From: Candidatus Woesearchaeota archaeon
GTDB lineage: Archaea > Nanobdellota > Nanobdellia > SCGC-AAA011-G17 > UBA489
NCBI GenBank assembly: GCA_018658265.1
Contig: JABHVN010000045.1
Location: forward strand, 1-44,568
Direction of reading: 5' to 3'
Length of the DNA stretch: 44,568 nt
The notes beneath the pieces were generated by a model. The model worked only from the letters and a program-made list of their open reading frames with translations, searched no databases and had not been told where the DNA came from. Of the stretch, positions 1-7,931 are shown in pieces; positions within the stretch are counted from its first letter, which is position 1, and the number at the start of each line of letters is the position of its first letter. The position numbers and the translations under genes were made by a program.

Positions 1-630
1 CCAGATAAAGATAGAAGTTGGAGTGAAAAAGGAATAGATGGAATTCACAAGTTCCTTAACAGAGTAATAGATTATTTTGAAAATGTAAAAGTTGGTAAGT
101 CCAATGAAAGAACAGAACATAGAATCAACAAGGCAATCAAGTTAATCACTGAAGATCTAAACGATTTTAAATATCATAATGCAACTATGAAGATAAGAAG
201 TTTGTTTGATAATTTGGAACAAGAAATATCTAAAGAAGACTTAGAAAATTCCATCAAATTATTGTCTCCTTTCTGTCCCCATTTAGCAGAAGAACTTTGG
301 AGCAATCTAAAAAATGAAGAATTTGTTTCAATAGCTAAATGGCCTAAAGCAAATGATAAAAAAATCAATGAACAATTTGAAAAAGAAGATCAATACACAG
401 ATAAAACCATTGCAGATATCTTAAACATATTGAACTTAATTGACAAAGAAGTAAAGAAAGTTTACATTTACACACTTCCAAACGAATCAGAGTTCTACAA
501 CGTAGACAATATTAGGAGACGTACAGAAAAGGAAGTAGTTGTTTACAAGGTAAATGATAAGGATAAGTTCGATCCTGAAAACAAGTCTAAGAAGGCTAAG
601 CCAGGAAAACCTGCAATCTACTTAGAATGA
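1..630 (+). CDS. leuS: Leucyl-tRNA synthetase, C-terminal part
   Basis: The reading frame is open from base 1, so this is the 3' end of a gene that begins outside the window. The first codons read PDKDRSWSEKGIDG, which matches the region after the KMSKS loop in archaeal/eukaryotic-type LeuRS. It continues through the anticodon-binding helical bundle (LLSPFCPHLAEELW) and ends with the archaeal C-terminal extension, finishing KAKPGKPAIYLE. The product charges tRNA-Leu in the cytoplasm. An internal ATG at 187 is not a gene start, because homologous sequence continues upstream. The last 13 bases overlap the end of the convergent alaS. Family assignment is firm; completeness of the N-terminal catalytic and editing domains cannot be judged here. 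Confidence 0.9.
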   Translation, partial: PDKDRSWSEKGIDGIHKFLNRVIDYFENVKVGKSNERTEHRINKAIKLITEDLNDFKYHNATMKIRSLFDNLEQEISKEDLENSIKLLSPFCPHLAEELWSNLKNEEFVSIAKWPKANDKKINEQFEKEDQYTDKTIADILNILNLIDKEVKKVYIYTLPNESEFYNVDNIRRRTEKEVVVYKVNDKDKFDPENKSKKAKPGKPAIYLE

Positions 631-3125
631 GCAATTTCATCTAGGAATCTTTTCAATGTTTTAGGAACATGTTCTATCTGAGTTTTCAATGTATGTGCAG
701 CTTTTTCTAATACTTCTTTATCACTTATATCCTCAAGGTCTCCAGAGTAATCTGCTTCAACATCTTTCTTTTTCTTCACAACATCCTTCCAAAGTTTAAA
801 GACTTCTGCAGATTTAATTGCAACGCCTTTTTTATCTACATTAAGAATAGTGGCAGCCTCGTTCAACAAACTATCTTCAACTTTTTCTTCTTTTTCAGCA
901 GCATTACCTGCAGCATATTCAATTCTAACAATTCCATCGCTGATTTTACTACTTCTTAATATCTTAATTTTAATTGCCTCTTGTGTACTATTCAAATGAG
1001 TTCCACCACAAGCCTCAACATCAACTTCAGGGATTTCAACAATTCTTAATATTTTACCAGGTACAACTCCGCCTTGGTAAATTCCTACACCATATCTATT
1101 TTCAGCTTCTCCCCTTTCTACAAAACTTAAATTAATATTAATTCCTTCTTCAACAATCTTATTTGCTTCTGCTTCAATCTTTGCAATTTCAACTTCACTA
1201 AGTGCTGCAAAGTGAGTGATATCCAATCTAGCCCTGTCCAATTGTTTATGTGCACCTGCTTGATTAATGTGATTTCCCAAAACTCTTCTAGCTGCAGCAT
1301 TAAGTATATGTGCCCCAGTATGGTGCTGTGCTAGTTGTAAACGTCTATCTAAATCTAATTCACATTTAACTTCCCCTTTCAATTTAGAATCATTTTTCAT
1401 TACATGAATAACATAAGTTCCTTCTTTGATCACATCAACAACTTCCTCATCTCCAATAGTTCCAACATCATGCAATTGACCGCCACTAGTAGGATAGAAA
1501 TAAGTTTCATCTAAAACAACATAATTTTTATGAACTTTCACAACATTAGCTTCAAATTCATTTACAGAATAATCAAAATAATATTTTACAACTGTAGGTT
1601 TTAGGTCTCCTAAATTCAAACCCAAGTCTTTTTTAACAATCTGTTTAGGTTTAACTTCTTCCTGCATTTCACTTAGTAGTGTGTAAAAATTATCTGGAAC
1701 CTCAATTGTTTTTCCAATCTTCTCAGCTTCATCCCTAATTACTTCAGGATTAATACCATTTTCATTATACAATTTAAGAAGATCTTTAGTACCTGTTTTC
1801 CCTTTTGCAACAATATCTGCAACAATTTGTTTAGATTTTAATCTAGTGGAGTTATATTTACTTACTTCAACATTCAATATTTTCTTAACATCTTCTAAAT
1901 TTTCACTTAATTCTGGAAAAATAACTCTCAAATCTTTTGCATGCCATTCACAAACATCATTCAAATCTAAATCCCATCCGTATTTATCGACAAAACCTAA
2001 TGCCCTTCTCAACATTACTCTAATGTTGTATGCTTGTCCAGAGTTACTAGGAATAGCGCCATCGCCCAATAAGATTAATAATGCCCTTGCATGCTCTGCA
2101 ACAGAATAAGCTCCTGCTAGAGGCAATACTTGACTTCTTAGGGTCTTAACATCTACGCCAACTTTATTTGCTACCTCTTCCCATGCTTTTTTGATATCAT
2201 CCACTTCATCAATGTTCAACATACCTGCATGCGGAACATATTTTTGGATCATCTTTCTATCGACATTTAATCCAGTTTTATTGAATATCTTTTTCAAAAC
2301 TTGAGGGAAAGTTGCATCATAAACTGTATTAACTCCTTGTGAAAACCAAGCATTCCTTTCCATACCCATACCCATATCTAAAACTTTCAAATTAAGATCT
2401 TTAACACCCGTATCAGTTTGTTCATACAACATGTAAACTTGATTACCTAATTCACAACCTCTTGAGAAAAATTCCATACAACAACCCAGGTTTCCTCCGC
2501 CTGCCCAAGAATCTTCATGGAAAGTAAGGTCTTCATTTTTTAATCCCAATCCAACATTCAACCATTGGTGAATATGTCTAAATACTTTATCTTGATTCCA
2601 ATCTTTCTCTTGTACAAACTGATGTTGTCCAATCATATTGAACACAGTGTTGTGCGCACCACTTATTCCTACATTGTCAATGTCTACAGTCCTAAAACAA
2701 AATTGAGGAATAACTAATGGGTTTGCAGGAGGTGTTGCTTCGCCACTAACAACATAAGGTTGAAATGCAGCAATTGAAGCATTGGTAAATTCCATAGTTG
2801 GATTCCATCTAGCAACAGTTGGATATCTTTTAATTGGAGTGTAACCTTCAGACTTGAACATCTTGGAAAACTTAGTCCAAACTTCCTTGTATTCTAATGA
2901 ATTTTTTGCAGGACTTTTTCCAATGAAACTAAATGATTCATCTTTGTTACATGCTGGATCACCACAAACATCTTTGGAAGTAGTGCTCCAAAACATTTTT
3001 TCACAAGAATTACATTTTTTCCTTGTAAATCCTTCTTCTTTTAGAACGTTAACAGGATAGTACTTTTCAGGACTCTTAGAAAATATAGGTAAATATTTCT
3101 TTTTTATTTCCTTATCAGACAACAT
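618..3125 (-). CDS. alaS: Alanyl-tRNA synthetase, archaeal type, C-Ala domain apparently absent
   Basis: Class II synthetase that charges tRNA-Ala, 835 residues. The N-terminus has the archaeal Cys-rich segment (KCNSCEKMFW, then CGDPAC). It is followed by the catalytic core (FTNASIAAFQPYVVSGEATP) and the tRNA-recognition region. The editing domain carries its zinc ligands, HHTGAH near base 1310 and CGGTH near base 1010. The protein stops soon after the editing domain, in the helix VPKTLKRFLDEI. In most archaeal AlaRS this helix leads into a C-Ala/DHHA1 domain with a Gly-rich motif, and no such motif is present. A TATA-like element about 25 nt before the ATG suggests a leaderless transcript. 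Function is certain; the missing domain is inferred by comparison with family knowledge. Confidence 0.95.
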   Translation of the reverse strand: MLSDKEIKKKYLPIFSKSPEKYYPVNVLKEEGFTRKKCNSCEKMFWSTTSKDVCGDPACNKDESFSFIGKSPAKNSLEYKEVWTKFSKMFKSEGYTPIKRYPTVARWNPTMEFTNASIAAFQPYVVSGEATPPANPLVIPQFCFRTVDIDNVGISGAHNTVFNMIGQHQFVQEKDWNQDKVFRHIHQWLNVGLGLKNEDLTFHEDSWAGGGNLGCCMEFFSRGCELGNQVYMLYEQTDTGVKDLNLKVLDMGMGMERNAWFSQGVNTVYDATFPQVLKKIFNKTGLNVDRKMIQKYVPHAGMLNIDEVDDIKKAWEEVANKVGVDVKTLRSQVLPLAGAYSVAEHARALLILLGDGAIPSNSGQAYNIRVMLRRALGFVDKYGWDLDLNDVCEWHAKDLRVIFPELSENLEDVKKILNVEVSKYNSTRLKSKQIVADIVAKGKTGTKDLLKLYNENGINPEVIRDEAEKIGKTIEVPDNFYTLLSEMQEEVKPKQIVKKDLGLNLGDLKPTVVKYYFDYSVNEFEANVVKVHKNYVVLDETYFYPTSGGQLHDVGTIGDEEVVDVIKEGTYVIHVMKNDSKLKGEVKCELDLDRRLQLAQHHTGAHILNAAARRVLGNHINQAGAHKQLDRARLDITHFAALSEVEIAKIEAEANKIVEEGININLSFVERGEAENRYGVGIYQGGVVPGKILRIVEIPEVDVEACGGTHLNSTQEAIKIKILRSSKISDGIVRIEYAAGNAAEKEEKVEDSLLNEAATILNVDKKGVAIKSAEVFKLWKDVVKKKKDVEADYSGDLEDISDKEVLEKAAHTLKTQIEHVPKTLKRFLDEIAHSK

Positions 3126-3144
3126 ACTAAGGCATTCCCAATAG

Positions 3145-3156
3145 AATTATTTAAAC
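3145..3156 (-). promoter_or_regulatory. TATA-like promoter of alaS
   Basis: On the minus strand this reads GTTTAAATAATT and is centred about 25 nt before the alaS ATG at 3125. This is the distance expected for an archaeal box A driving a leaderless message. No ribosome binding site is seen between it and the ATG. Confidence 0.55.
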
Positions 3157-3618
3157 TTATTCCTCTGGCAGTAACTTGCCCAACTTAGAAATTCTACCCC
3201 TAATACTTTCAAGGTCTCTCCTAAGCCTTTCCCTCTCTTCTAAAGCAATGGCTTTTTTCCTTAGAATCTTAGGTTTTTTACTTTTAATCTTAACAATCTC
3301 TTTTCTTACTTCATCTACATCCTTAACTTCTCCACCAAGATCATTAACTCTCTCGCGATGCAATAACATCCTCATATCATCTCTTTTAGCATGTAAATTG
3401 TCTGTCTTGGGAAGTTTAGGCAAATTCTTTTCTAATGATTTTAATTGCTTGCTTAAATCTGCTAAAGAACGTTTCATTTGAGATCTTAGTTTCTTTTTCT
3501 GTTTACTAAAATCTTTAATATTCTCTCCAGATTGGATAGCATCAGTAGAAATAACGGCACACTCCAAGATATCACTTCTTAGTCCCAATGGTTCTTCTAT
3601 TCTTGCATGTACAGACAT
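3157..3618 (-). CDS. Coiled-coil protein of unknown function
   Basis: 153 residues, not recognised. The first 28 residues (MSVHARIEEPLGLRSDILEC) look globular. The rest is dominated by Lys/Glu/Leu/Arg-rich heptad-like sequence (roughly residues 35-70 and 105-150), consistent with two coiled-coil helices. No signal peptide, membrane segment or metal motif is visible, so it is probably cytoplasmic. The start lies 6 nt after the stop of the upstream coiled-coil gene (3625-4278), so the two are probably co-transcribed and may interact. Coding is supported by the full-length frame, tight spacing and a coherent N-terminal domain. Confidence 0.7.
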   Translation of the reverse strand: MSVHARIEEPLGLRSDILECAVISTDAIQSGENIKDFSKQKKKLRSQMKRSLADLSKQLKSLEKNLPKLPKTDNLHAKRDDMRMLLHRERVNDLGGEVKDVDEVRKEIVKIKSKKPKILRKKAIALEERERLRRDLESIRGRISKLGKLLPEE

Positions 3619-3624
3619 TTTAGA

Positions 3625-4278
3625 TTAAATCTCAAATAGTTTTTTATCGATCCCTACTAATTTTTCTTTAATCTTATTTAATGAAGTTTCACAATTACTT
3701 ATTTCTAATTGTTCTTGGGATTTCAATTCATTTAATCTATCTAGAATATATTCAACTTCTCTTATTTTTTGTTTTAAGATTTCAATATTATTCATTGCAT
3801 CTTTGTAATCATCAATTTGAACAAAAACAGGTCTATTGCCTACATTTTTAGGCATCTTAAATTGTTTTCTTAAATCTGGTAAAATTGATGGAGTAACGGG
3901 TTCTCTAATTTCTTTTTGTGGACTCTTGAATGTCGGTGCAAGATCTTGCATCTTAAGTGGTTCTTCCTTTCTAAATGGTGTGGAGAATTCTTCATGAACT
4001 TGTTCTTTAGGCATAAGCTCATCTAAATCATTGTTAACTTGTCTTTCAGGATAAGCTTCTTTAGGTCTACTGAATGCAGGTTCCCTCATGGGTAAACTAA
4101 CTTCTTCTTTATGAGAAGGCAAATCGCTCATCACATTAGCATTCCTTTTATCGAATGCAGATTCGTAACTAGGCATACCAGTTTCGGTCTTAATAGGACT
4201 ACTTCCACCAATATCTTCAAACTTCGGTAATTCCGGAAGCTTAGAAATTTCCTCTTTTTTCTTCTTGAACATCCCCAT
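3625..4278 (-). CDS. Low-complexity plus coiled-coil protein of unknown function
   Basis: 217 residues, not assigned to a named family. The N-terminus is basic (MGMFKKKKEE). Residues about 15-130 are rich in Pro, Glu, Lys and Ser and look disordered. Residues about 150-215 form a Leu/Ile/Lys/Glu-rich coiled coil (ILKQKIREVEYILDRLNELK). There is no membrane helix. A second ATG lies two codons in, but a GAGGTGT ribosome binding site at 4285-4291 supports the first. The next gene, also coiled-coil, follows after 6 nt. A scaffold or adaptor role is possible, but nothing in the sequence proves it. Confidence 0.7.
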   Translation of the reverse strand: MGMFKKKKEEISKLPELPKFEDIGGSSPIKTETGMPSYESAFDKRNANVMSDLPSHKEEVSLPMREPAFSRPKEAYPERQVNNDLDELMPKEQVHEEFSTPFRKEEPLKMQDLAPTFKSPQKEIREPVTPSILPDLRKQFKMPKNVGNRPVFVQIDDYKDAMNNIEILKQKIREVEYILDRLNELKSQEQLEISNCETSLNKIKEKLVGIDKKLFEI

Positions 4279-4284
4279 TTTTCT

Positions 4285-4303
4285 ACACCTCTTATTTATA
4301 AGG
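4285..4303 (-). promoter_or_regulatory. Ribosome binding site and overlapping TATA-like element
   Basis: On the minus strand, GAGGTGT (4291-4285) lies 6 nt before the ATG at 4278. An AT-rich TATA-like stretch, TTATAAATAAG, lies just upstream (4291-4302). The site decides the start of the 217-residue protein and suggests that this gene and the next can be transcribed apart from the membrane-protein gene upstream. Confidence 0.45.
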
Positions 4304-4310
4304 ACCTTTA

Positions 4311-5693
4311 TTAACTTTTCTTTTTAGTCCTTGTACTTTTTCTTTTCTTTAACTCCTTCCTTAAAGCAGTCATGTTACTCATAAATCTATAATAATCCTC
4401 TTCTGCAACATTTACAACACCTTTTTTCATAATTTTATCATGTCTCATCTCAATGTTATCCAATACATCTTTTTCACTTCTAGATTTAATTTTTGGAAGA
4501 TTTCTTTCTTCAGAACTTGCATTATAAAATAATCTTTTTGCTTGTGCATAGTTTTTTTCATTAATTAGATTCTTCATTTTTTCAAGTTGACTCATATCAA
4601 TTAATTTAGGCTTAGCCTTGATAGTAACTGCGTCTTCATCAATTAGTTTTTGCGAAATACTTTTCCTACTAGTTCCTTTTATTTTTTCCAATGCACCCAG
4701 ATAATGGCATAGATATTGCATCACACTATCTAACTTCTTTCTATTTCTTTCACTAACAATCTTTGTAAGTTGGGAATACGTTTCAAATAAGTTTAAATAA
4801 TTCTTCCTACTCTCTTTCAACTTACCGGAGATAATTAATTTGTTTATCTTCTCTGACTCACTATTAAATTCGGTAACTAATTCATTCCTTTCAACTGCCT
4901 TTTCTCTTTCTTTTTTCTCTGCTTCTTTTTTAATTTTATTTTTCAAAGCATCTTTAGCTTTTTTGTCCCTAGCAGCCTTCTTTTCATCATAAATAGGTGC
5001 AGGATTAAGGTAGACTACTTTCTCTTTCTTTTCTTTTTGCCTAATCTTTCCATCTTCCAATGCTTTTTTGAATGCCTTTCTTTTTGCATTTCTTCTTTTC
5101 AGATATGCTTCTTCCGCTTTAGATTCTAAGTCAGTTTTAATACTAAGTTCATATTCTCTCCAAGATAGCAATACGACTGTTACTGCAATTAAAAATAATA
5201 TATAAACATAATAATTCTTTCTAGGAACATTTTCCAAGTTCTCTAATTGATCCTTAGACAAACTTACTAATTCCAGATTGATCACTGGTTTCAAACCTTC
5301 AGGACACACCTTTGCAGAAGCTTCATTTTCAATATCCAAAACAACACAGTCACCTTCAATTCTGGCATCAACATTTCTTTTTTCTCCCTTAGGACAATCA
5401 ATATCTCTTAACAAATGCCCAATTACAATCAAATCTTCTTCATTTAAACCACCTTCAATCCAACAAATTAGATTATCATTTAGTTCACTAGAAACCTTTC
5501 CGTCTTCAATACTAACATTCTCTTCATAGCCACTACCTTTGATAACAATCACATTTCCAGTTATACTTTCTCCAGAATCAGAACCTAGTTCCGAAATAAT
5601 TGACACAACGCTAAATGCAATTAGTAAAATTGCAAGAAACACTATTGAAATTGAGACATTCCTTACAGAATCCAATAAACTCTTTTTTTCCAT
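4311..5693 (-). CDS. Two-helix membrane protein with ITGNVI motif and Lys-rich cytoplasmic tail
   Basis: 460 residues, function unknown. A membrane helix spans about residues 13-34. The motif SITGNVIV (residues 43-50) comes just after it. Next is an extracytoplasmic domain of about 110 residues with several Cys (ICWIEG, DIDCPKG, DCVVLD, KVCPEG). A second helix (YYVYILFLIAVTVVLLSW) lies near residues 160-178. The remaining 280 residues are strongly charged and Lys/Glu-rich, probably coiled coil, in the cytoplasm. The gene begins 3 nt after the stop of the AbrB-PhoU gene, so they are likely co-transcribed. A structural or envelope-anchoring role is a guess. The ITGNVI motif recurs in other exported proteins of this window. 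Confidence 0.75.
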   Translation of the reverse strand: MEKKSLLDSVRNVSISIVFLAILLIAFSVVSIISELGSDSGESITGNVIVIKGSGYEENVSIEDGKVSSELNDNLICWIEGGLNEEDLIVIGHLLRDIDCPKGEKRNVDARIEGDCVVLDIENEASAKVCPEGLKPVINLELVSLSKDQLENLENVPRKNYYVYILFLIAVTVVLLSWREYELSIKTDLESKAEEAYLKRRNAKRKAFKKALEDGKIRQKEKKEKVVYLNPAPIYDEKKAARDKKAKDALKNKIKKEAEKKEREKAVERNELVTEFNSESEKINKLIISGKLKESRKNYLNLFETYSQLTKIVSERNRKKLDSVMQYLCHYLGALEKIKGTSRKSISQKLIDEDAVTIKAKPKLIDMSQLEKMKNLINEKNYAQAKRLFYNASSEERNLPKIKSRSEKDVLDNIEMRHDKIMKKGVVNVAEEDYYRFMSNMTALRKELKKRKSTRTKKKS

Positions 5694-5696
5694 TTT

Positions 5697-6599
5697 CTAC
5701 ATATTCAGAGAGACTATCTCAGGTATAGTCTTAGACATATAAGAAGAGATTTTAGACAATTCTAGCTCCATCCTCCCATTACATTCAATATTCTTCAATT
5801 TATTCTTAAGAAGGTAAAACTCCTTTAAATTATTTGAATTATAGTTACAAAATAATTTATACAAACTTTCCAATGTTAAGTTTAATAATTTAACTTCCTT
5901 GAAGAAAGAATTTTCCAGATTTAGTTTACATATCTTTTCCATAGAATCTCCAATTTCTTCAAGTACCGAAATCAAAGAGTAATATTGCGGGATCTTATCA
6001 CTTTCCACAATCCCACCCTTATTTATTATTCTTGAACAGAAATCACACAACCTATTTATTTTCTTATCAGATAGGTTCCCTATTCGTTTCAACACAGTTT
6101 TATTCTTGGATTCAATTGCATCTTTCATATCACTTGAAGTATTCATTAAAGAAATAAATATCCTTTTCAAGGTATTAAGAAACTCTTCATGGTTTACAGA
6201 TGAAATTTCAATTATATTGACACTACTTTCTTTTTGAGAAGAAATTTCAATACCTATTAAATTGCTTACAACTTCATCAATAACATCAAAAATTAATACT
6301 TTTTTACTAATATTTTCATCATATATATTATCTTCATCAAAAGTAATTCTAATTTTATCAAACCCTCCTCGATAAGCAGCATACAAATTGTACCTTACTA
6401 AATTAGCATTCATCCCACAAACATCTATAATCAAAGGTTTAGATTTTTTTAAGTCAGAAGTTTCGATAATTAAATTTCTTCCAGAAGTATCAATATTTAG
6501 CTCATCCCCTTTTTTAACGCCATAAGCCTTAACCCACTTACTTGGCAGACTAATCATTAGAGTAGATGGGCCTATTAGAGATACCTTTCTCTTAGTCAT
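5697..6599 (-). CDS. AbrB-type DNA-binding plus PhoU-domain regulator
   Basis: 300 residues. Residues 1-50 (RKVSLIGPSTLMISLPSKWVK) form a SpoVT/AbrB-like swapped-hairpin domain, the form found at the N-terminus of archaeal PhoU-family regulators. Residues about 80-290 are all-helical and fit PhoU domains that bind metal or phosphate-transport partners. In archaea this fusion is usually annotated as a phosphate uptake regulator, but no phosphate transporter gene is visible here, so the regulated process is unknown. It is divergent from the Lrp-type gene at 6747. A TATA-like TTTAAATA lies about 25 nt before the ATG, suggesting a leaderless message. The membrane-protein gene follows 3 nt after its stop. 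Confidence 0.8.
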   Translation of the reverse strand: MTKRKVSLIGPSTLMISLPSKWVKAYGVKKGDELNIDTSGRNLIIETSDLKKSKPLIIDVCGMNANLVRYNLYAAYRGGFDKIRITFDEDNIYDENISKKVLIFDVIDEVVSNLIGIEISSQKESSVNIIEISSVNHEEFLNTLKRIFISLMNTSSDMKDAIESKNKTVLKRIGNLSDKKINRLCDFCSRIINKGGIVESDKIPQYYSLISVLEEIGDSMEKICKLNLENSFFKEVKLLNLTLESLYKLFCNYNSNNLKEFYLLKNKLKNIECNGRMELELSKISSYMSKTIPEIVSLNM

Positions 6600-6746
6600 A
6601 GGTCATTTGAGGTCTTTTTATTTAAATAGTTTTAGATATTATAATATTATAATAATTATTATAATTTAAGGATTATTCTTTTATGGTATCACGAATATCT
6701 TCCAATTAATCTGAAAACTTGACAGATTATACGGAGGTGTTTCGAG
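6600..6746. promoter_or_regulatory. Divergent promoter region with inverted repeat at the Lrp-type gene
   Basis: 147-bp spacer between divergent regulators. The left end has the TATA-like box of the AbrB-PhoU gene (about 6620-6630). An AT-only stretch with repeated TATAAT/ATTATA units spans about 6636-6668. A perfect 7-bp inverted repeat, TAATCTG (6707-6713) and CAGATTA (6723-6729), is separated by 9 nt and ends just before the ribosome binding site GGAGGTG (6733-6739). Lrp/AsnC proteins commonly bind imperfect palindromes at their own promoters, so self-regulation is plausible. It could instead be a small RNA hairpin close to the ribosome site. Confidence 0.45.
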
Positions 6747-7229
6747 TTGAAAATAACAAAAAAAGACATACAGATTCTTTCCCATCTGAGGAGAGATTCA
6801 AGAGAGATGTTAACCAAGCTCTCAAGAAAAACAAGCATACCTGTTTCAACAATTTTTGACAGGTTAAGATATCACAAAGGAGGACTAATTAAGAAAAATA
6901 CAACCTTAATGGATTTTTCACTTTTAGGATTTAATAGCAGGGCAAAAGTAATTCTAAAAGTAGATAAAATAGATAGAGTAAGTATTAAGAATTTGCTAAA
7001 AATGCACAGAAACATTAATGCGCTTCACAGAATTAACAACGGCTATGACTTTATGTTTGAAGCAATTTTTAGAAATATGAAAGATTTGGAAGATTTCATC
7101 AATACTCTAGAAGAACAATTCAATATTCTAGAAAAACATATTTATTATGTAATTGATGACATCAAGGAAGAAGACTTTCTTTCAAGAGATGATGCACCTG
7201 AGATTGCATTCATAAGGAAACAAATTTAG
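6747..7229 (+). CDS. Lrp/AsnC-family transcription regulator
   Basis: 160 residues. The N-terminal helix-turn-helix (KITKKDIQILSHLRRDSR, then KTSIPVSTIFDRLRYHKGGLI) is of AsnC type. Residues about 65-145 form a RAM-like ligand-binding and dimerisation domain with an alternating beta-alpha pattern. The start is a TTG, chosen because GGAGGTG lies 7 nt upstream and because the HTH begins directly after it. Lrp-like proteins bind DNA as dimers or octamers and usually sense amino acids; the effector cannot be read from sequence. The last 20 bases overlap the end of the convergent KaiC-like gene, so this gene is not co-transcribed with the pilus genes. Confidence 0.82.
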   Translation: MKITKKDIQILSHLRRDSREMLTKLSRKTSIPVSTIFDRLRYHKGGLIKKNTTLMDFSLLGFNSRAKVILKVDKIDRVSIKNLLKMHRNINALHRINNGYDFMFEAIFRNMKDLEDFINTLEEQFNILEKHIYYVIDDIKEEDFLSRDDAPEIAFIRKQI

Positions 7230-7893
7230 ATGGGCTAAGGACAATGCCTTTTTTGTCAATGTCCATCTTCATTATTTTTTCTGGTATTTGAGTTCCCCTC
7301 ATTTTAACAACTTCCAATGCCCTTTCATGAGAGCCCTTAGTTCTAACATGATGTAGTTGAATAATTCCATCAACTTGATCATCAAAATCAATTTTTCCAT
7401 TTTTAATATTACTAGTAAGTAATGCAGTACAACCCCACCTGTTCATAATTTCAAACAATGCTAATGCTGCACCTCTCCGATTAGAATCTTCATGGAATAA
7501 TAAGGCAAATGAACTCATACAGTCAATTACAATTCTTTTAACACCCATTTGTGTAGCAATAACTTCTAGACTTCCTCCTCCATCAGCAACAACTCTTCTG
7601 ATTTGTTCAGGAGTATTTTCTAAGAATTTCAACATTCCAGTTCTTTCATATCTTTCAAGATCCCATCCGAATCCTGCAAAGTCTTCATATATTTTCTTTT
7701 TTCTTTCTTCAAATGAAATAAAAATACAAGCTTCTCCTTTTCTTAAACCGTCAAGTAAAAATTGCATTGCAAAAACACTCTTACCAGAACCAGTTTTACC
7801 TGCAACAAGATTAACAGATTCCTGTTTAAATCCACCTCCAATGAGATTGTCCAAATTAGGAACTCCTGTGCTAACTCTTTGATCACCTAACAT
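7210..7893 (-). CDS. KaiC-like (RecA superfamily) ATPase, possible pilus regulator
   Basis: 227 residues, a single RecA-fold domain of the KaiC/ArlH type. The start reads VSTGVPNLDNLIGGGF, the typical KaiC opening. Walker A is GKTGSGKS (residues 32-39) and Walker B is RIVIDCMSS. In archaella the single-domain KaiC homologue ArlH binds the ArlI ATPase and is encoded beside ArlI and ArlJ. Here the gene lies 38 nt downstream of two platform-protein genes and the secretion ATPase, so a similar checkpoint role in pilus assembly is a reasonable inference. It has its own TATA-like element (CTTTTATATGAC, about 7913-7924) about 25 nt before the ATG. An unrelated signalling role remains possible. Confidence 0.8.
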   Translation of the reverse strand: MLGDQRVSTGVPNLDNLIGGGFKQESVNLVAGKTGSGKSVFAMQFLLDGLRKGEACIFISFEERKKKIYEDFAGFGWDLERYERTGMLKFLENTPEQIRRVVADGGGSLEVIATQMGVKRIVIDCMSSFALLFHEDSNRRGAALALFEIMNRWGCTALLTSNIKNGKIDFDDQVDGIIQLHHVRTKGSHERALEVVKMRGTQIPEKIMKMDIDKKGIVLSPSKFVSL

Positions 7894-7931
7894 ACACTAA
7901 ATTACTCTAAGTCATATAAAAGTCTTTTTCC

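Noticed and set aside
6717-6730. Bacterial-looking -35 sequence (CTTGACA) before the Lrp-type gene
   Set aside because: The organism has archaeal transcription factors; the match is short, lacks a spaced -10 box, and overlaps the inverted repeat described above.
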